Origin: Sphingobacterium sp. PCS056 | Lineage (GTDB): Bacteria > Bacteroidota > Bacteroidia > Sphingobacteriales > Sphingobacteriaceae | Direction of reading: 5' to 3' | Assembly (NCBI RefSeq): GCF_023273895.1 | Contig: NZ_CP096883.1 | Location: 2,914,001 to 2,978,000, forward strand | DNA length: 64,000 nucleotides | Part shown: piece after piece, positions 29,823 through 38,405 of the stretch | Layout of the letters: each line of letters starts with the position of its first letter | How positions within the stretch are numbered: the first letter of the stretch is position 1 | Translations under genes and position numbers: made by a program | The notes under the pieces: model-generated | Databases searched by the model: none | Seen by the model: the letters and a program-made list of their open reading frames with translations, nothing else | Told to the model about the DNA's origin: nothing

Positions 29823-31247
29823 ATGCAGCAAATCATCGATCTCATCTATAATATTGTCTGGTCGAAGGCCTTGATATACCTCTGTCTTTTAACTGGTGTG
29901 TATTTTACGATTCGGTTTAAATTTCCACAATTACTGTACTTCAAACAGATGATAAAACTATTATTTGTGAAAAATAACGACAACAAAGGAATTTCATCTT
30001 TCCAAGCTTTCTCATTAGCTATTTCGGGTCGCGTTGGCACAGGAAATATTGCTGGTGTTGCAACAGCTATAGGAATGGGAGGGCCAGGTGCGATATTTTG
30101 GATGTGGGTCATTGCTTTTTTAGGAAGCTCATCGGCCATTATTGAAGCTACTTTAGGACAATTATATAAAGAAACCAAAGATGGGGAGTTTCGCGGAGGC
30201 CCTGCCTATTATATTGAAAAAGGACTGAATAATAAAGTGTTTGCATGGATTTTTGCTTTAGTGACCATCATCAGTACAGGCTTTTTATTGCCAAGTGTAC
30301 AGAGCAATAGCATCGCTGTGGCTGTAAAAAGCGCCTTTAACTTATCTCCAGTCATTATGGGTATATTCATCAGTTTTGTTTTAGGAATAATTATTATAGG
30401 AGGTGTAAAACGAATCAGTAAAGTAGCCGAATATGTCGTACCCTTTATGGCCGGACTTTATATTTTGATGGCTATTGTTATTATCGGATTAAATTTTCAG
30501 GAGATTCCAGATGTTTTACGCCTGATTTTTTCATCTGCATTCAGTACAGATGCCACCTTTGGTGGTATTGTAGGGGCGGCTATATCCTGGGGGGTGAAGC
30601 GTGGCATCTATAGTAATGAAGCCGGACAAGGTACTGCTCCACACGCAGCTGCAGCAGCTCAAGTATCTCATCCCATTAAGCAGGGTTTGGTACAGGGATT
30701 TTCAGTTTACATAGATACGCTGTTTGTGTGTACCGCAACTGCATTTATGATCTTATTCACTGGAATGTATAACGTACAGGCAACGGATGGCTCCTTTATC
30801 GTTAACAATATTCCTGGAGTGGCTATAGGTGCAGAATTTACACAGTATGCAGTGAGTGCCCATTTTCCTCTATTGGGTAGTGGTTTTGTAGCAGTAGCAC
30901 TTACCTTGTTTGCATTTACAACCATAATGGCGTATTACTATATTGCAGAAAGCAATCTTAGTTTTATGTTGCGTAGTAGAAAATCTATATTTCTATTGTG
31001 GGGACTTCGATTGATGATTTTATTTTCAGTTTTTATTGGTTGTCTAACAACAGCAAAAATGGCGTGGGATTTAGGTGATATTGGTGTAGGCCTTATGGCC
31101 TGGCTCAATCTTGTAGCCATTATACTTCTGCACAATAAAGTACTGTTACTATTCAAAGATTATGAAAAACAAAAAAAGAGAGGTAAAGATCCTGTATTTG
31201 ATAATACCATTTACAAGATAAAAAATGTCAGTGAATGGGATAATTAA
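29823..31247 (+). CDS. Alanine/glycine:sodium symporter (AGCS family)
   Basis: This 474-residue transporter has about 11 helices. Family blocks visible are SGRVGTGNIAGVATAIGMGGPGAIFWMW, FRGGPAYYIEKGL and GIYSNEAGQGTAPHAAAAA. It imports Ala or Gly with Na+ across the inner membrane. It is a single-gene unit between the MscS-type gene and a gap of about 400 bp. I see no riboswitch upstream, although glycine riboswitches can precede this family elsewhere. Confidence 0.95.
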   Translation: MQQIIDLIYNIVWSKALIYLCLLTGVYFTIRFKFPQLLYFKQMIKLLFVKNNDNKGISSFQAFSLAISGRVGTGNIAGVATAIGMGGPGAIFWMWVIAFLGSSSAIIEATLGQLYKETKDGEFRGGPAYYIEKGLNNKVFAWIFALVTIISTGFLLPSVQSNSIAVAVKSAFNLSPVIMGIFISFVLGIIIIGGVKRISKVAEYVVPFMAGLYILMAIVIIGLNFQEIPDVLRLIFSSAFSTDATFGGIVGAAISWGVKRGIYSNEAGQGTAPHAAAAAQVSHPIKQGLVQGFSVYIDTLFVCTATAFMILFTGMYNVQATDGSFIVNNIPGVAIGAEFTQYAVSAHFPLLGSGFVAVALTLFAFTTIMAYYYIAESNLSFMLRSRKSIFLLWGLRLMILFSVFIGCLTTAKMAWDLGDIGVGLMAWLNLVAIILLHNKVLLLFKDYEKQKKRGKDPVFDNTIYKIKNVSEWDN

Positions 31248-31651
31248 TTGATCGCATAGAACATTCATACAGCGATAAAATTATCACTATAATTCAACTC
31301 TTTAGCTGTTCCAATAATGATGCCGACAACATTTTTTATATGCCAGTGTATTCTATACCTAATAGATTTTCCCTTCTACCTATACTGACATCGGAAGTTG
31401 AAAATAGAGTGCCAACTTTCGTAAGCTACTTTTATTAAAATACATTTTGCTTTCATTTGATGTCTAATCAATATGTTCTATTTTGATATGAGTATGAATT
31501 GCTCACTGGCATGAACGACGAGAATTATCTGATGACGCTCTTTAGTTTAACATTTCCCTTTTGGTTTCTTTACTTTTTAATGGCTATCATTTTACTTTTA
31601 TTATAGATAGGATTGCTTGCTGTTTTTAATTTTTATCATACCAGTCCTATA
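31248..31651. other. 404-bp gap, nothing recognised
   Basis: Only short AT-rich frames are visible. I found no strong hairpin, promoter pair, RNA gene or repeat. It separates a rightward symporter from a leftward gene, so terminators would be expected, but none is obvious. Confidence 0.5.
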
Positions 31652-31990
31652 TCATGCTAAAGCTTGCTGTAAGATATTTTCAATCGTCACTTTTGGTAGA
31701 TCTAGGTTTGGGTTTAATCGCAAAATCTTCATGCGACTGCGGTGGCCTGCTTCCAGCTCAGTGTGTTCAAGATATTTTCCTTCAGCAAAAAGAATATAGG
31801 GTTCGTCTGTTTTCTTATCTGTCCATAAATAGCAAACTATTTTTTGCTTAAAGCAGAAGCAGGGCATTCCCCACTTTTGGGTTTCAGTCATATTTTTATC
31901 CTGATTAAGGATAATATATCTTAATGCAAGTAAACAGCCCCTTACTGGTTCTTCTTTGGTTAGATAGTAATTATTTAGTTGCTCGATCAT
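31652..31990 (-). CDS. DUF1801 (YdhG-like) domain protein
   Basis: This 112-residue cytosolic protein carries LRYIILNQDKNMTETQKWGMPCFCFKQKIVCYLW, whose TETQKWGMPCF block is typical of DUF1801/YdhG. The C-terminal half (KILRLNPNLDLPKVTIENIL) also fits. The family has a frataxin-like fold of uncertain role. It is preceded by the GyrI-like gene by 6 bp on the same strand, forming a small operon, possibly with the WYL regulator upstream. Confidence 0.85.
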   Translation of the reverse strand: MIEQLNNYYLTKEEPVRGCLLALRYIILNQDKNMTETQKWGMPCFCFKQKIVCYLWTDKKTDEPYILFAEGKYLEHTELEAGHRSRMKILRLNPNLDLPKVTIENILQQALA

Positions 31991-31996
31991 ACACTC

Positions 31997-32455
31997 TTAT
32001 TTTACTGCAATAAAAAAATCAATTTCTGCATGGGGTGGGTCAAGTGCCTTTTCTCCAAAGACTTCAAAATCTGCAGTAAATACTCGATTTAGATCTAATT
32101 TCCAGATTTCCTGCCATTTATTTACGATCAAACCGTTCATTAAATTTCCTTTGGCAGTTAGTTTCAAATAGTTTCCGCCGTCAATTGATTTCCATACCAT
32201 TGCTTTTGGAATTGTCGATAAACTTTTTACTTTACATCCAATTATTGTCGTGTATGGCTCAGTATGGTCACTTACATAATCCGTGTATACGGAATATATC
32301 GTGTTGTCAATCTTATTTGGAATTGCCTCCAAAATATTCTCCTTGATAAATCTTCTCCATAAATCGCTAATATCTGTAATGGCCAGACCGTTTTCATTTG
32401 TTGTTCTGATAGAAATGCCAATCAATTTAAATGGCTCAATGGTAATTTTTTTCAT
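31997..32455 (-). CDS. GyrI-like effector-binding domain protein
   Basis: This 152-residue protein resembles the stand-alone AraC effector-binding/GyrI-like domain. It has a beta-rich duplicated fold with GISIRTTNENGLAITDISDLWRRF at the start, YTDYVSDHTEPYTTIIGCKV in the middle and ADFEVFGEKA near the end. Such proteins bind small hydrophobic or cationic ligands. It lies between a WYL-domain regulator and a DUF1801 gene, all leftward, a combination common in Bacteroidota. Confidence 0.83.
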   Translation of the reverse strand: MKKITIEPFKLIGISIRTTNENGLAITDISDLWRRFIKENILEAIPNKIDNTIYSVYTDYVSDHTEPYTTIIGCKVKSLSTIPKAMVWKSIDGGNYLKLTAKGNLMNGLIVNKWQEIWKLDLNRVFTADFEVFGEKALDPPHAEIDFFIAVK

Positions 32456-32516
32456 GTATTAATTATTTAGTACGTGACAAAACTACTATGGTCCTGCGAC
32501 AACCTTATGTCAAGGG

Positions 32517-33230
32517 CTATGAAATAGATTTCTTTTTGCAGATTTCAAAATATTCCTGCATCGTCATATCATTTGGCTCAAACTCTTCGTTTAGGGTGAA
32601 CAGATCTAAAATTCTATCAATACGGAATGTTCTAAAATCCTTTCTTAAACGACAGTAGGCGATAAGTAACCAATTTTCCTGTGTGCTGTACATTGCAAAA
32701 GGTTCAATGCTTCTTTCAGTAGATTGTTTGTTTTCTGAAGACTGATATTTGATTTTAATAAGTTTAAAATTTGTCATAGCCAGCTGTATGGTTGACAGAA
32801 AATGGCTAGTTCTGTTATTATTGGAATTTATTCTGAACAGCACGCGATCGGAAAGTAAATTTGATTTATCTTTTGTATTATTTCTGAGTACAGATTTAAT
32901 TTTATTTATGGCTTCCGAATACTCCTTAACGAAGGAACTGTCTTTATTTTTTAGGATCAGCTGTTCTGCTGTAATCAATGCATAGGCTTCACTTTCAGTA
33001 AACATTATAGGAGAAACACGATAGCCCTCCATTAAAGAATAACCTTTTCCCTCCTCAACCAATATAGGTACACCGGCCATTTCTAAAGCTTTTATATCCC
33101 TATAGATTGTCCTTTTCGTCACAAGGAATTTTTCGGCTAATTCAGAAGCTTTAGTAAGACGTTTGGTTTGCAATTGGGTCAGGATCGCTGTTAGTCGGGA
33201 GAGCCTTTTGATATCTTTGCCATTATCCAT
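32517..33230 (-). CDS. YafY-type HTH/WYL-domain transcriptional regulator
   Basis: This 237-residue protein has an N-terminal helix-turn-helix (LTKASELAEKFLVTKRTIYRDIKALEMAGVPI). A WYL domain follows (about residues 130-215), with RSIEPFAMYSTQENWLLIAYCRLRKDFRTFRIDRI. WYL domains sense nucleic acid or small ligands. It is first of a leftward cluster with the GyrI-like and DUF1801 genes, which it may regulate. It diverges from the universal stress protein gene. Confidence 0.92.
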   Translation of the reverse strand: MDNGKDIKRLSRLTAILTQLQTKRLTKASELAEKFLVTKRTIYRDIKALEMAGVPILVEEGKGYSLMEGYRVSPIMFTESEAYALITAEQLILKNKDSSFVKEYSEAINKIKSVLRNNTKDKSNLLSDRVLFRINSNNNRTSHFLSTIQLAMTNFKLIKIKYQSSENKQSTERSIEPFAMYSTQENWLLIAYCRLRKDFRTFRIDRILDLFTLNEEFEPNDMTMQEYFEICKKKSIS

Positions 33231-33353
33231 TTATAATTTTGAGCTTTACTATTATTGATTTGCCATCATTCATCTATGATCAAATCAAAAATATCAAATA
33301 AAGTTGTTTAAATGCAATACTTTAAAATCAAAATAAATGAAAAAGTAGGAGTA

Positions 33354-33367
33354 TTGATTCAAATCAA
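33354..33367. promoter_or_regulatory. Exact FNR/CRP-type box upstream of usp
   Basis: TTGATTCAAATCAA matches TTGAT-N4-ATCAA exactly and is a full palindrome, 83 bp before the universal stress protein start. FNR-family proteins regulate usp genes in other phyla. A binding role here is inferred. Confidence 0.5.
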
Positions 33368-33369
33368 AT

Positions 33370-33406
33370 TTTTTAAAACAATGTTTGCACGCTATTGTTT
33401 TAAAAA
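33370..33406. repeat. 13-bp perfect inverted repeat upstream of usp
   Basis: TTTTTAAAACAAT (33370-33382) and ATTGTTTTAAAAA (33394-33406) flank an 11-nt spacer GTTTGCACGCT. It sits between the FNR-type box and the start codon and could be an operator or a leader hairpin. Confidence 0.6.
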
Positions 33407-33449
33407 TAAGATTACATTTTTTGATAAACCGATTGTATAATTTAATAAT

Positions 33450-34289
33450 ATGGAGACAATTATATTTTTAACCGACTTTTCTATTGCCGCCCGGCATGCC
33501 TTTGATCAGCTACTTACTATAGCTAAACGGACAAAAATTAACAATGTGATCATTTATCATTCGCTGGCTTATTTTAATAGCAAATTTTATAATACCGGAG
33601 ATTTCATGCTTCCTCCCCCAGTAATTGATGAAATGGAAATAGAGGATGTGAAAGGAAAATTGCGCCTTCTTAAACAAGAACTTTTAACAGTATCCCCGAT
33701 AACAGAGGTGAGTGCACATTACGACTTATTGACCGTTATGGATGGTGTTCTGCGAATTTCTGAAAATGAGAAGATTGACCTTATCGTTGTTGGTTTGAGA
33801 GGAAGTGACGATGGGGGAAAAAATAGTGTAGGATCAACAACCGTTGATCTCATCGAATCACATGCCTTTAATCTATTGCTGGTTCCAGAAATGAATCCGG
33901 CACATCTTTATAAAAAAGCACTTTTAGCTGTAGATTTATCACATTTGCATGAAAGGCTACCTGTAAAAACGATATTTCAGATGCAGGAGCTCTTGAGTTT
34001 AGAATGGCATGTCGTCAATGTTAGTGTCCTAGGTCAGCAGTCTGCTGCTCAACTTATAGAAGAGCAGTCATTTTTACATTCAAGTTTAGACAGTCTTGAG
34101 CCTATTTATTCCTATCTGGAAGGAGAGGATATCGTTTCGAAAATTAACACCTATGTAGAAGATCATCACATAGACCTCTTAGTTACAGCACCTCGGAAAT
34201 TAGGCTTTTTAGCCACTTTATTTCGTAAAAGTGCTTCTAAAAAGTTGGCTGTTCACACCCGAGTGCCCATATTGATGTTGGTTCCTTAG
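33450..34289 (+). CDS. Universal stress protein, tandem UspA domains
   Basis: This 279-residue cytosolic protein has two UspA-like domains. The first starts METIIFLTDFSIAARHAF and ends with IDLIVVGLRGSD and the GSTTVDLIESHAFNLLLVP block. The second starts KKALLAVDLSHLHERLPV and ends RKSASKKLAVHTRVPILMLVP. The G-x2-G-x9-G(S/T) ATP motif is partial in the first domain (GLRGSDDGGKNSVGST) and degenerate in the second. A palindrome-rich upstream region (33354-33406) suggests conditional control, perhaps by oxygen or stress. Confidence 0.9.
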   Translation: METIIFLTDFSIAARHAFDQLLTIAKRTKINNVIIYHSLAYFNSKFYNTGDFMLPPPVIDEMEIEDVKGKLRLLKQELLTVSPITEVSAHYDLLTVMDGVLRISENEKIDLIVVGLRGSDDGGKNSVGSTTVDLIESHAFNLLLVPEMNPAHLYKKALLAVDLSHLHERLPVKTIFQMQELLSLEWHVVNVSVLGQQSAAQLIEEQSFLHSSLDSLEPIYSYLEGEDIVSKINTYVEDHHIDLLVTAPRKLGFLATLFRKSASKKLAVHTRVPILMLVP

Positions 34290-34342
34290 AGACAGTATTA
34301 AATGCTGCCGCTTTGGATACGAGAGCGACCCTATATGGTATA

Positions 34343-35023
34343 TTATACCTGATTTGATTTGCCATTATTAGAGACTAATCTCGCTATGACTACTGCTGGG
34401 TATAATATTCCAATTACGGACAACATCACTGATAGCATTCGGGCCGACATTCCGTCCGGATAGATATCGCCATATCCTACTGTTGTAAGGGAAACTAAAC
34501 TGTAGTAAATATATACGGAATAATCCATGTCATTATTTGCTAACAGCACATTTCCGGTAATCGATTTTCCTGTGTGTATGTTTAAAATTTCAAAAGCAAA
34601 AGCTCCCATCAAAGCAAATAACAAATACACATTTATAGCACCGATGATTCGGTACTTATTCGTATTGGTGTCCCTGAAAAGTAATCGAATATTAATAAGT
34701 ATAAATTGACTCATATTGATAAGCCCTGCCAGTCGTTCGATCAGGTAGTATTCTTTTGGTGTATCGTCAAATCTGATCAGCTGTAGGATTAAATGAGCAA
34801 AAAACAAGAGTGATGATAGATAAATACTCCACCTTTCTTTACTGGAAAAAATTCCAATAAAATACAATACCAAAAATAAAACATTTAGTATAATGATATT
34901 TGCAAAACCTTGTTCCAGTAGAATAGGCATGACAAATACCATAAACATCAACATAACCAGCAAGGTTACGAAACTAGCATCAGAAAGCCAGTAGTTCTTT
35001 ATTTTATGAAGTGTATGTTTCAA
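34343..35023 (-). CDS. Potassium channel, two-helix pore type
   Basis: This 226-residue membrane protein has several N-terminal helices, then the pore helix and selectivity filter TTVGYGD (Gly183-Tyr184-Gly185-Asp186) and a final helix. It resembles Ion_trans_2 channels without an RCK domain. It probably conducts K+ efflux or uptake down its gradient. It converges with the usp gene and follows nhaA by about 40 bp on the same strand, so it may share a transcript with the antiporter. Confidence 0.92.
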   Translation of the reverse strand: MKHTLHKIKNYWLSDASFVTLLVMLMFMVFVMPILLEQGFANIIILNVLFLVLYFIGIFSSKERWSIYLSSLLFFAHLILQLIRFDDTPKEYYLIERLAGLINMSQFILINIRLLFRDTNTNKYRIIGAINVYLLFALMGAFAFEILNIHTGKSITGNVLLANNDMDYSVYIYYSLVSLTTVGYGDIYPDGMSARMLSVMLSVIGILYPAVVIARLVSNNGKSNQV

Positions 35024-35063
35024 AATTATTTTTTAAAAAGTATCGTCTCAGTCAGATCTTGTA

Positions 35064-36248
35064 TTAAAGCTGTTCAGTTGATCTTTTATTACCGAAACTT
35101 TTCAATAAAAAATATCCAATTAATCCAGCTAAAACTGATGAAATCAGAATAGATAACTTCGCTTCATTAACATACAAAGGATTTTCATAAGATAATATGG
35201 AAATAAAGATAGACATTGTAAAACCAATACCGGCTAATAATCCAATTCCTATTATATGTTTTAAATTACTACCTTCCGGTAGGCTGCTAATTTTTAATTT
35301 AGAGCAGATGAAGGCCATCAAAAATATCCCTAAAGGTTTTCCTAGTAAAAGTCCAAGGCTGATACCGAGACCCAACGGAGCTATTAAGCCATGAATCATT
35401 TCGCTTTGAATGGTAATATTGGTGTTTGCAAAGGCAAATATGGGAATAATTAAAAAATTGACAGGTTTTACCAGAGCATGCTCTAATCGCTCTAATGGTG
35501 ATTCGATTGCCGTATCGTTAGTTGGTATCGTCATGGCAACCAATACGCCCGCAACAGTAGCGTGAATACCTGAATGGTGTATGAAATACCAAATAAATAC
35601 ACCGGGAATAAGGTACAAGTAGGGATTTAAGATATTTAATCTATTCATAATGACTAGAATAGTAAGACCAATTCCGGCATATATCAGATAAGTAATTTCA
35701 ATACCAGAAGAGTAAAATAATGCAATTACTAAAATTGCGATCAAATCGTCCACAATCGCCAGAGCGGCTAAGAAGATTTTTAAGCTTGCTGGTATTTTGT
35801 TTCCAAGCAGCGTTATAACAGCCAAAGCAAATGCAATATCTGTAGCCATCGGAATGCCCCAACCAGAAGCAGTGTCTGTTCCTGCGTTTATACTCAAATA
35901 AATCAGCGCAGGAATAACTGCTCCACCTATTGCGCAGAGGATAGGTAATGAAGCCTTCTTAGGAGAGGACAATTCGCCTTCTACAATCTCTCTTTTAATT
36001 TCTAAGCCTACCAGCAAGAAGAAGATTGCCATTAAACCATCATTAATCCAAAGGAGCACGCTATATTTTAAATGGACAGCAGTTGATTCATATCCCAATT
36101 CCCAATCTAAAAGCGCCTGAAGAGATGATCCGAGTGATGTGTTTGCAATGATTAATGAAATAATGACACAGATAAATAATAGTATTCCGCCAGCATTACT
36201 AGATTTGAAAAAATCTTTAAAAACATTTAGATTAATTCCTTTTTCCAT
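35064..36248 (-). CDS. nhaA: Na+/H+ antiporter NhaA
   Basis: This 394-residue inner-membrane antiporter exchanges 2 H+ for 1 Na+ (or Li+) and supports pH and salt homeostasis. The conserved Asp residues are visible: Asp137 in GIPMATDIAFA and the pair Asp167-Asp168 in ALAIVDDLIAI (E. coli Asp133, 163, 164). LGLLLGKPLGIFL is the later conserved helix. The potassium channel gene follows 40 bp downstream, suggesting a shared unit. Confidence 0.97.
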   Translation of the reverse strand: MEKGINLNVFKDFFKSSNAGGILLFICVIISLIIANTSLGSSLQALLDWELGYESTAVHLKYSVLLWINDGLMAIFFLLVGLEIKREIVEGELSSPKKASLPILCAIGGAVIPALIYLSINAGTDTASGWGIPMATDIAFALAVITLLGNKIPASLKIFLAALAIVDDLIAILVIALFYSSGIEITYLIYAGIGLTILVIMNRLNILNPYLYLIPGVFIWYFIHHSGIHATVAGVLVAMTIPTNDTAIESPLERLEHALVKPVNFLIIPIFAFANTNITIQSEMIHGLIAPLGLGISLGLLLGKPLGIFLMAFICSKLKISSLPEGSNLKHIIGIGLLAGIGFTMSIFISILSYENPLYVNEAKLSILISSVLAGLIGYFLLKSFGNKRSTEQL

Positions 36249-36350
36249 AATTTCAATTGTAAAAGTTCAGTACAAAAATACAAATCATTGGAACCTCCAA
36301 CTAGTAAAAAAGAGACATAAATACACCATAGCGATTCGTAATTTAGTGAA

Positions 36351-37193
36351 TCAGTTCCAGGAATAGTGTTTCGGAGAAACACCTAAATATTGTTTGAAAT
36401 CTTTAAAAAAATGATTGTAATCGTAATAGCCTCCCTCAAAAGGTGCCATATTTAATGGAGTAGGCATTTCTCTTTCATACATTTCATAGGTGTATATGAA
36501 GCGTTGAAGTGAAATATACTTCTTTGGTGTAATGCCAAGATATCGAAGGAAATTTCTTTGTAACCATTTTTGATTTACATTTTCACCTAATAACATCACC
36601 AGTTGAGAAACCGTTAGATTGCCTTTATATGTGTCTATAACCGTTATTGAAGATTTCAGAATAGGAGGTAAAAAATCATTTATTTTTAATTGTTCAAGCG
36701 CGCTATTCCAGACGTGAAGTTTATCTTCTATATTATTCTTGGTATACATCTCTTTAATGATAGAAGACCATTTCGTATCGACGACATCTTCAAAACTGCA
36801 TACGGTATTATTTGTTAGCGCAGTGCTATTGATATTAAAGATGGAATAAAATGAGGCCGGATTAAAACGAATGACTATAATATATGCTAAACCATCGGGT
36901 ATTTCCCACTGCATATCTTTAATTATTCCGCAACATAACCAAACGGATTTTAATTTGATCAGGTCACCCTTTTTTCTTAATATAGTTTCATTCGACAAGC
37001 TAGGCATAAAAATAAGCGAAGGAATACCATCATTGAACAGGGGCTGGTTTTTTTCTAGATCTTTACATGGAAATACATAAGTTCCTAATATGTATTTATT
37101 AGAGCAATTTTTAGAAAGTAAGCTGTCGTTTAAAGAATGTTGTCTTTGACTAAGCTCATTTTTTTTGATTCGATTTAATAATTTTATTGGCAT
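36351..37193 (-). CDS. AraC-family transcriptional regulator
   Basis: This about 280-residue protein has an unrecognised N-terminal sensor part (about 1-170, with YIIVIRFNPASFYSIFNI, like DUF6597 of Bacteroidota AraC proteins) and a C-terminal double helix-turn-helix. The latter carries LVMLLGENVNQKWLQRNFLRYLGITPKKY and ends GYYDYNHFFKDFKQYLGVSPKHY. The ATG at 37193 is preferred to a TTG at 37208. Targets are unknown; it lies between nhaA and uppP. Confidence 0.88.
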   Translation of the reverse strand: MPIKLLNRIKKNELSQRQHSLNDSLLSKNCSNKYILGTYVFPCKDLEKNQPLFNDGIPSLIFMPSLSNETILRKKGDLIKLKSVWLCCGIIKDMQWEIPDGLAYIIVIRFNPASFYSIFNINSTALTNNTVCSFEDVVDTKWSSIIKEMYTKNNIEDKLHVWNSALEQLKINDFLPPILKSSITVIDTYKGNLTVSQLVMLLGENVNQKWLQRNFLRYLGITPKKYISLQRFIYTYEMYEREMPTPLNMAPFEGGYYDYNHFFKDFKQYLGVSPKHYSWN

Positions 37194-37501
37194 ATTTATA
37201 TGTTTCAATCTATTGTTAGATTACTTTGACAAGGTGGGGTATTTAATACTTATTTTATAGCAATAATCATACCCATAAGGGAATATCTAATGTATATTTT
37301 AACAAGGTTTGTTCTACTAAAATGATCAGTAATAAGAGTATTATACATTAATTTTTGTTCGCTTAATACAATCTGTTATTCAGTGTATTAATCTTTAGCA
37401 TGTTTCTTGAAATTGGACCAGACCAACTTAGATAAATCAATATTTATGATACTTGAAAAAATATGGTTACATTGGAACCTTAATTTAAAAAGAATTACAT
37501 A
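37194..37501. other. Divergent gap between araC-type gene and uppP
   Basis: This AT-rich 308-bp region presumably holds both promoters. I see no full -33/-7 pair, no strong hairpin and no small ORF. Confidence 0.45.
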
Positions 37502-38317
37502 ATGAGTGAATCGATCAAAGCTATTATTGTTGGAATTGTACAAGGATTAACAGAATTTTTACCCGTTTCATCTTCCGGGCATATCGTTATTGCCCAACAG
37601 TTACTAGGTCTTCAATTCGATTCGGAGGAAAATTTATTGTTTGCTATTGTTTTACATTTAGCTACAGCTTTGAGTACTATTGTAATTTTTAGGAAGGACA
37701 TTTTGAAAATAATCAAAGGAATATTTCAGTTTAAATGGAATGAGGAAACAAAATATTCTTGGTATATCGTACTTTCAATGATTCCTGCCACGTTTGTAGG
37801 TTTTTTTCTAAAAGATACGCTAGAAGAACTCTTCTCCAATTTATTAATTGTGGGCATGATGCTTTTAGTTACGAGTTGTCTCCTATACTTTGCAAATAGA
37901 GCTAAAAATACGAGTAAGTCGATAGGTACTAAAGAGGCTGTCATCATAGGACTTGCTCAATCGTGTGCTGCATTACTTCCTGGTTTATCTAGGTCTGGCT
38001 CTACTATTTCAACATCCATCTTATTGGGAGTTGATAAATCTGCAGCCGCACGTTTTTCTTTCCTCATGGTTTTGCCCTTGATACTTGGAGCTTCAGCCAA
38101 GATGGTATTAGATTTAAATGTTGAACATCAGTCTTTAGCATCTTTAACGATTAAACCATTTTCCTTGTTATTAGGATTTATTGCTGCATTTGTTTCCGGT
38201 TTGATTGCATGTACATGGATGATTAATATTGTGAAAAAAGCTAAACTAACCTATTTTGCTATTTATTGCTTTACAGTAGGAATTACAGTCATTACCTATG
38301 CGTTTTTTTATTCTTAA
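37502..38317 (+). CDS. uppP: Undecaprenyl-diphosphatase
   Basis: This 271-residue membrane enzyme recycles undecaprenyl pyrophosphate to the monophosphate lipid carrier for peptidoglycan and other wall polymers; its relatives confer bacitracin resistance (BacA). Signature blocks are GIVQGLTEFLPVSSSGH (Glu18, His27) and LLPGLSRSGSTIS with the catalytic Arg. It has 7-8 membrane helices. It forms a single-gene unit converging with gltS. Confidence 0.96.
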   Translation: MSESIKAIIVGIVQGLTEFLPVSSSGHIVIAQQLLGLQFDSEENLLFAIVLHLATALSTIVIFRKDILKIIKGIFQFKWNEETKYSWYIVLSMIPATFVGFFLKDTLEELFSNLLIVGMMLLVTSCLLYFANRAKNTSKSIGTKEAVIIGLAQSCAALLPGLSRSGSTISTSILLGVDKSAAARFSFLMVLPLILGASAKMVLDLNVEHQSLASLTIKPFSLLLGFIAAFVSGLIACTWMINIVKKAKLTYFAIYCFTVGITVITYAFFYS

Positions 38318-38330
38318 TATTTAGCTGCTT

Positions 38331-38368
38331 AAGTCAATAATTGGACGTTAACGCCCAATTATTGACTT
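38331..38368. terminator. Convergent hairpin between uppP and gltS
   Basis: AAGTCAATAATTGG (38331-38344) pairs perfectly with CCAATTATTGACTT (38355-38368). Neither side has a clear T-run, so it is a probable but weak terminator for both genes. Confidence 0.65.
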
Positions 38369-38405
38369 CATGTATTGCGTATAGAAGTAAACTATGTATA
38401 CTACC

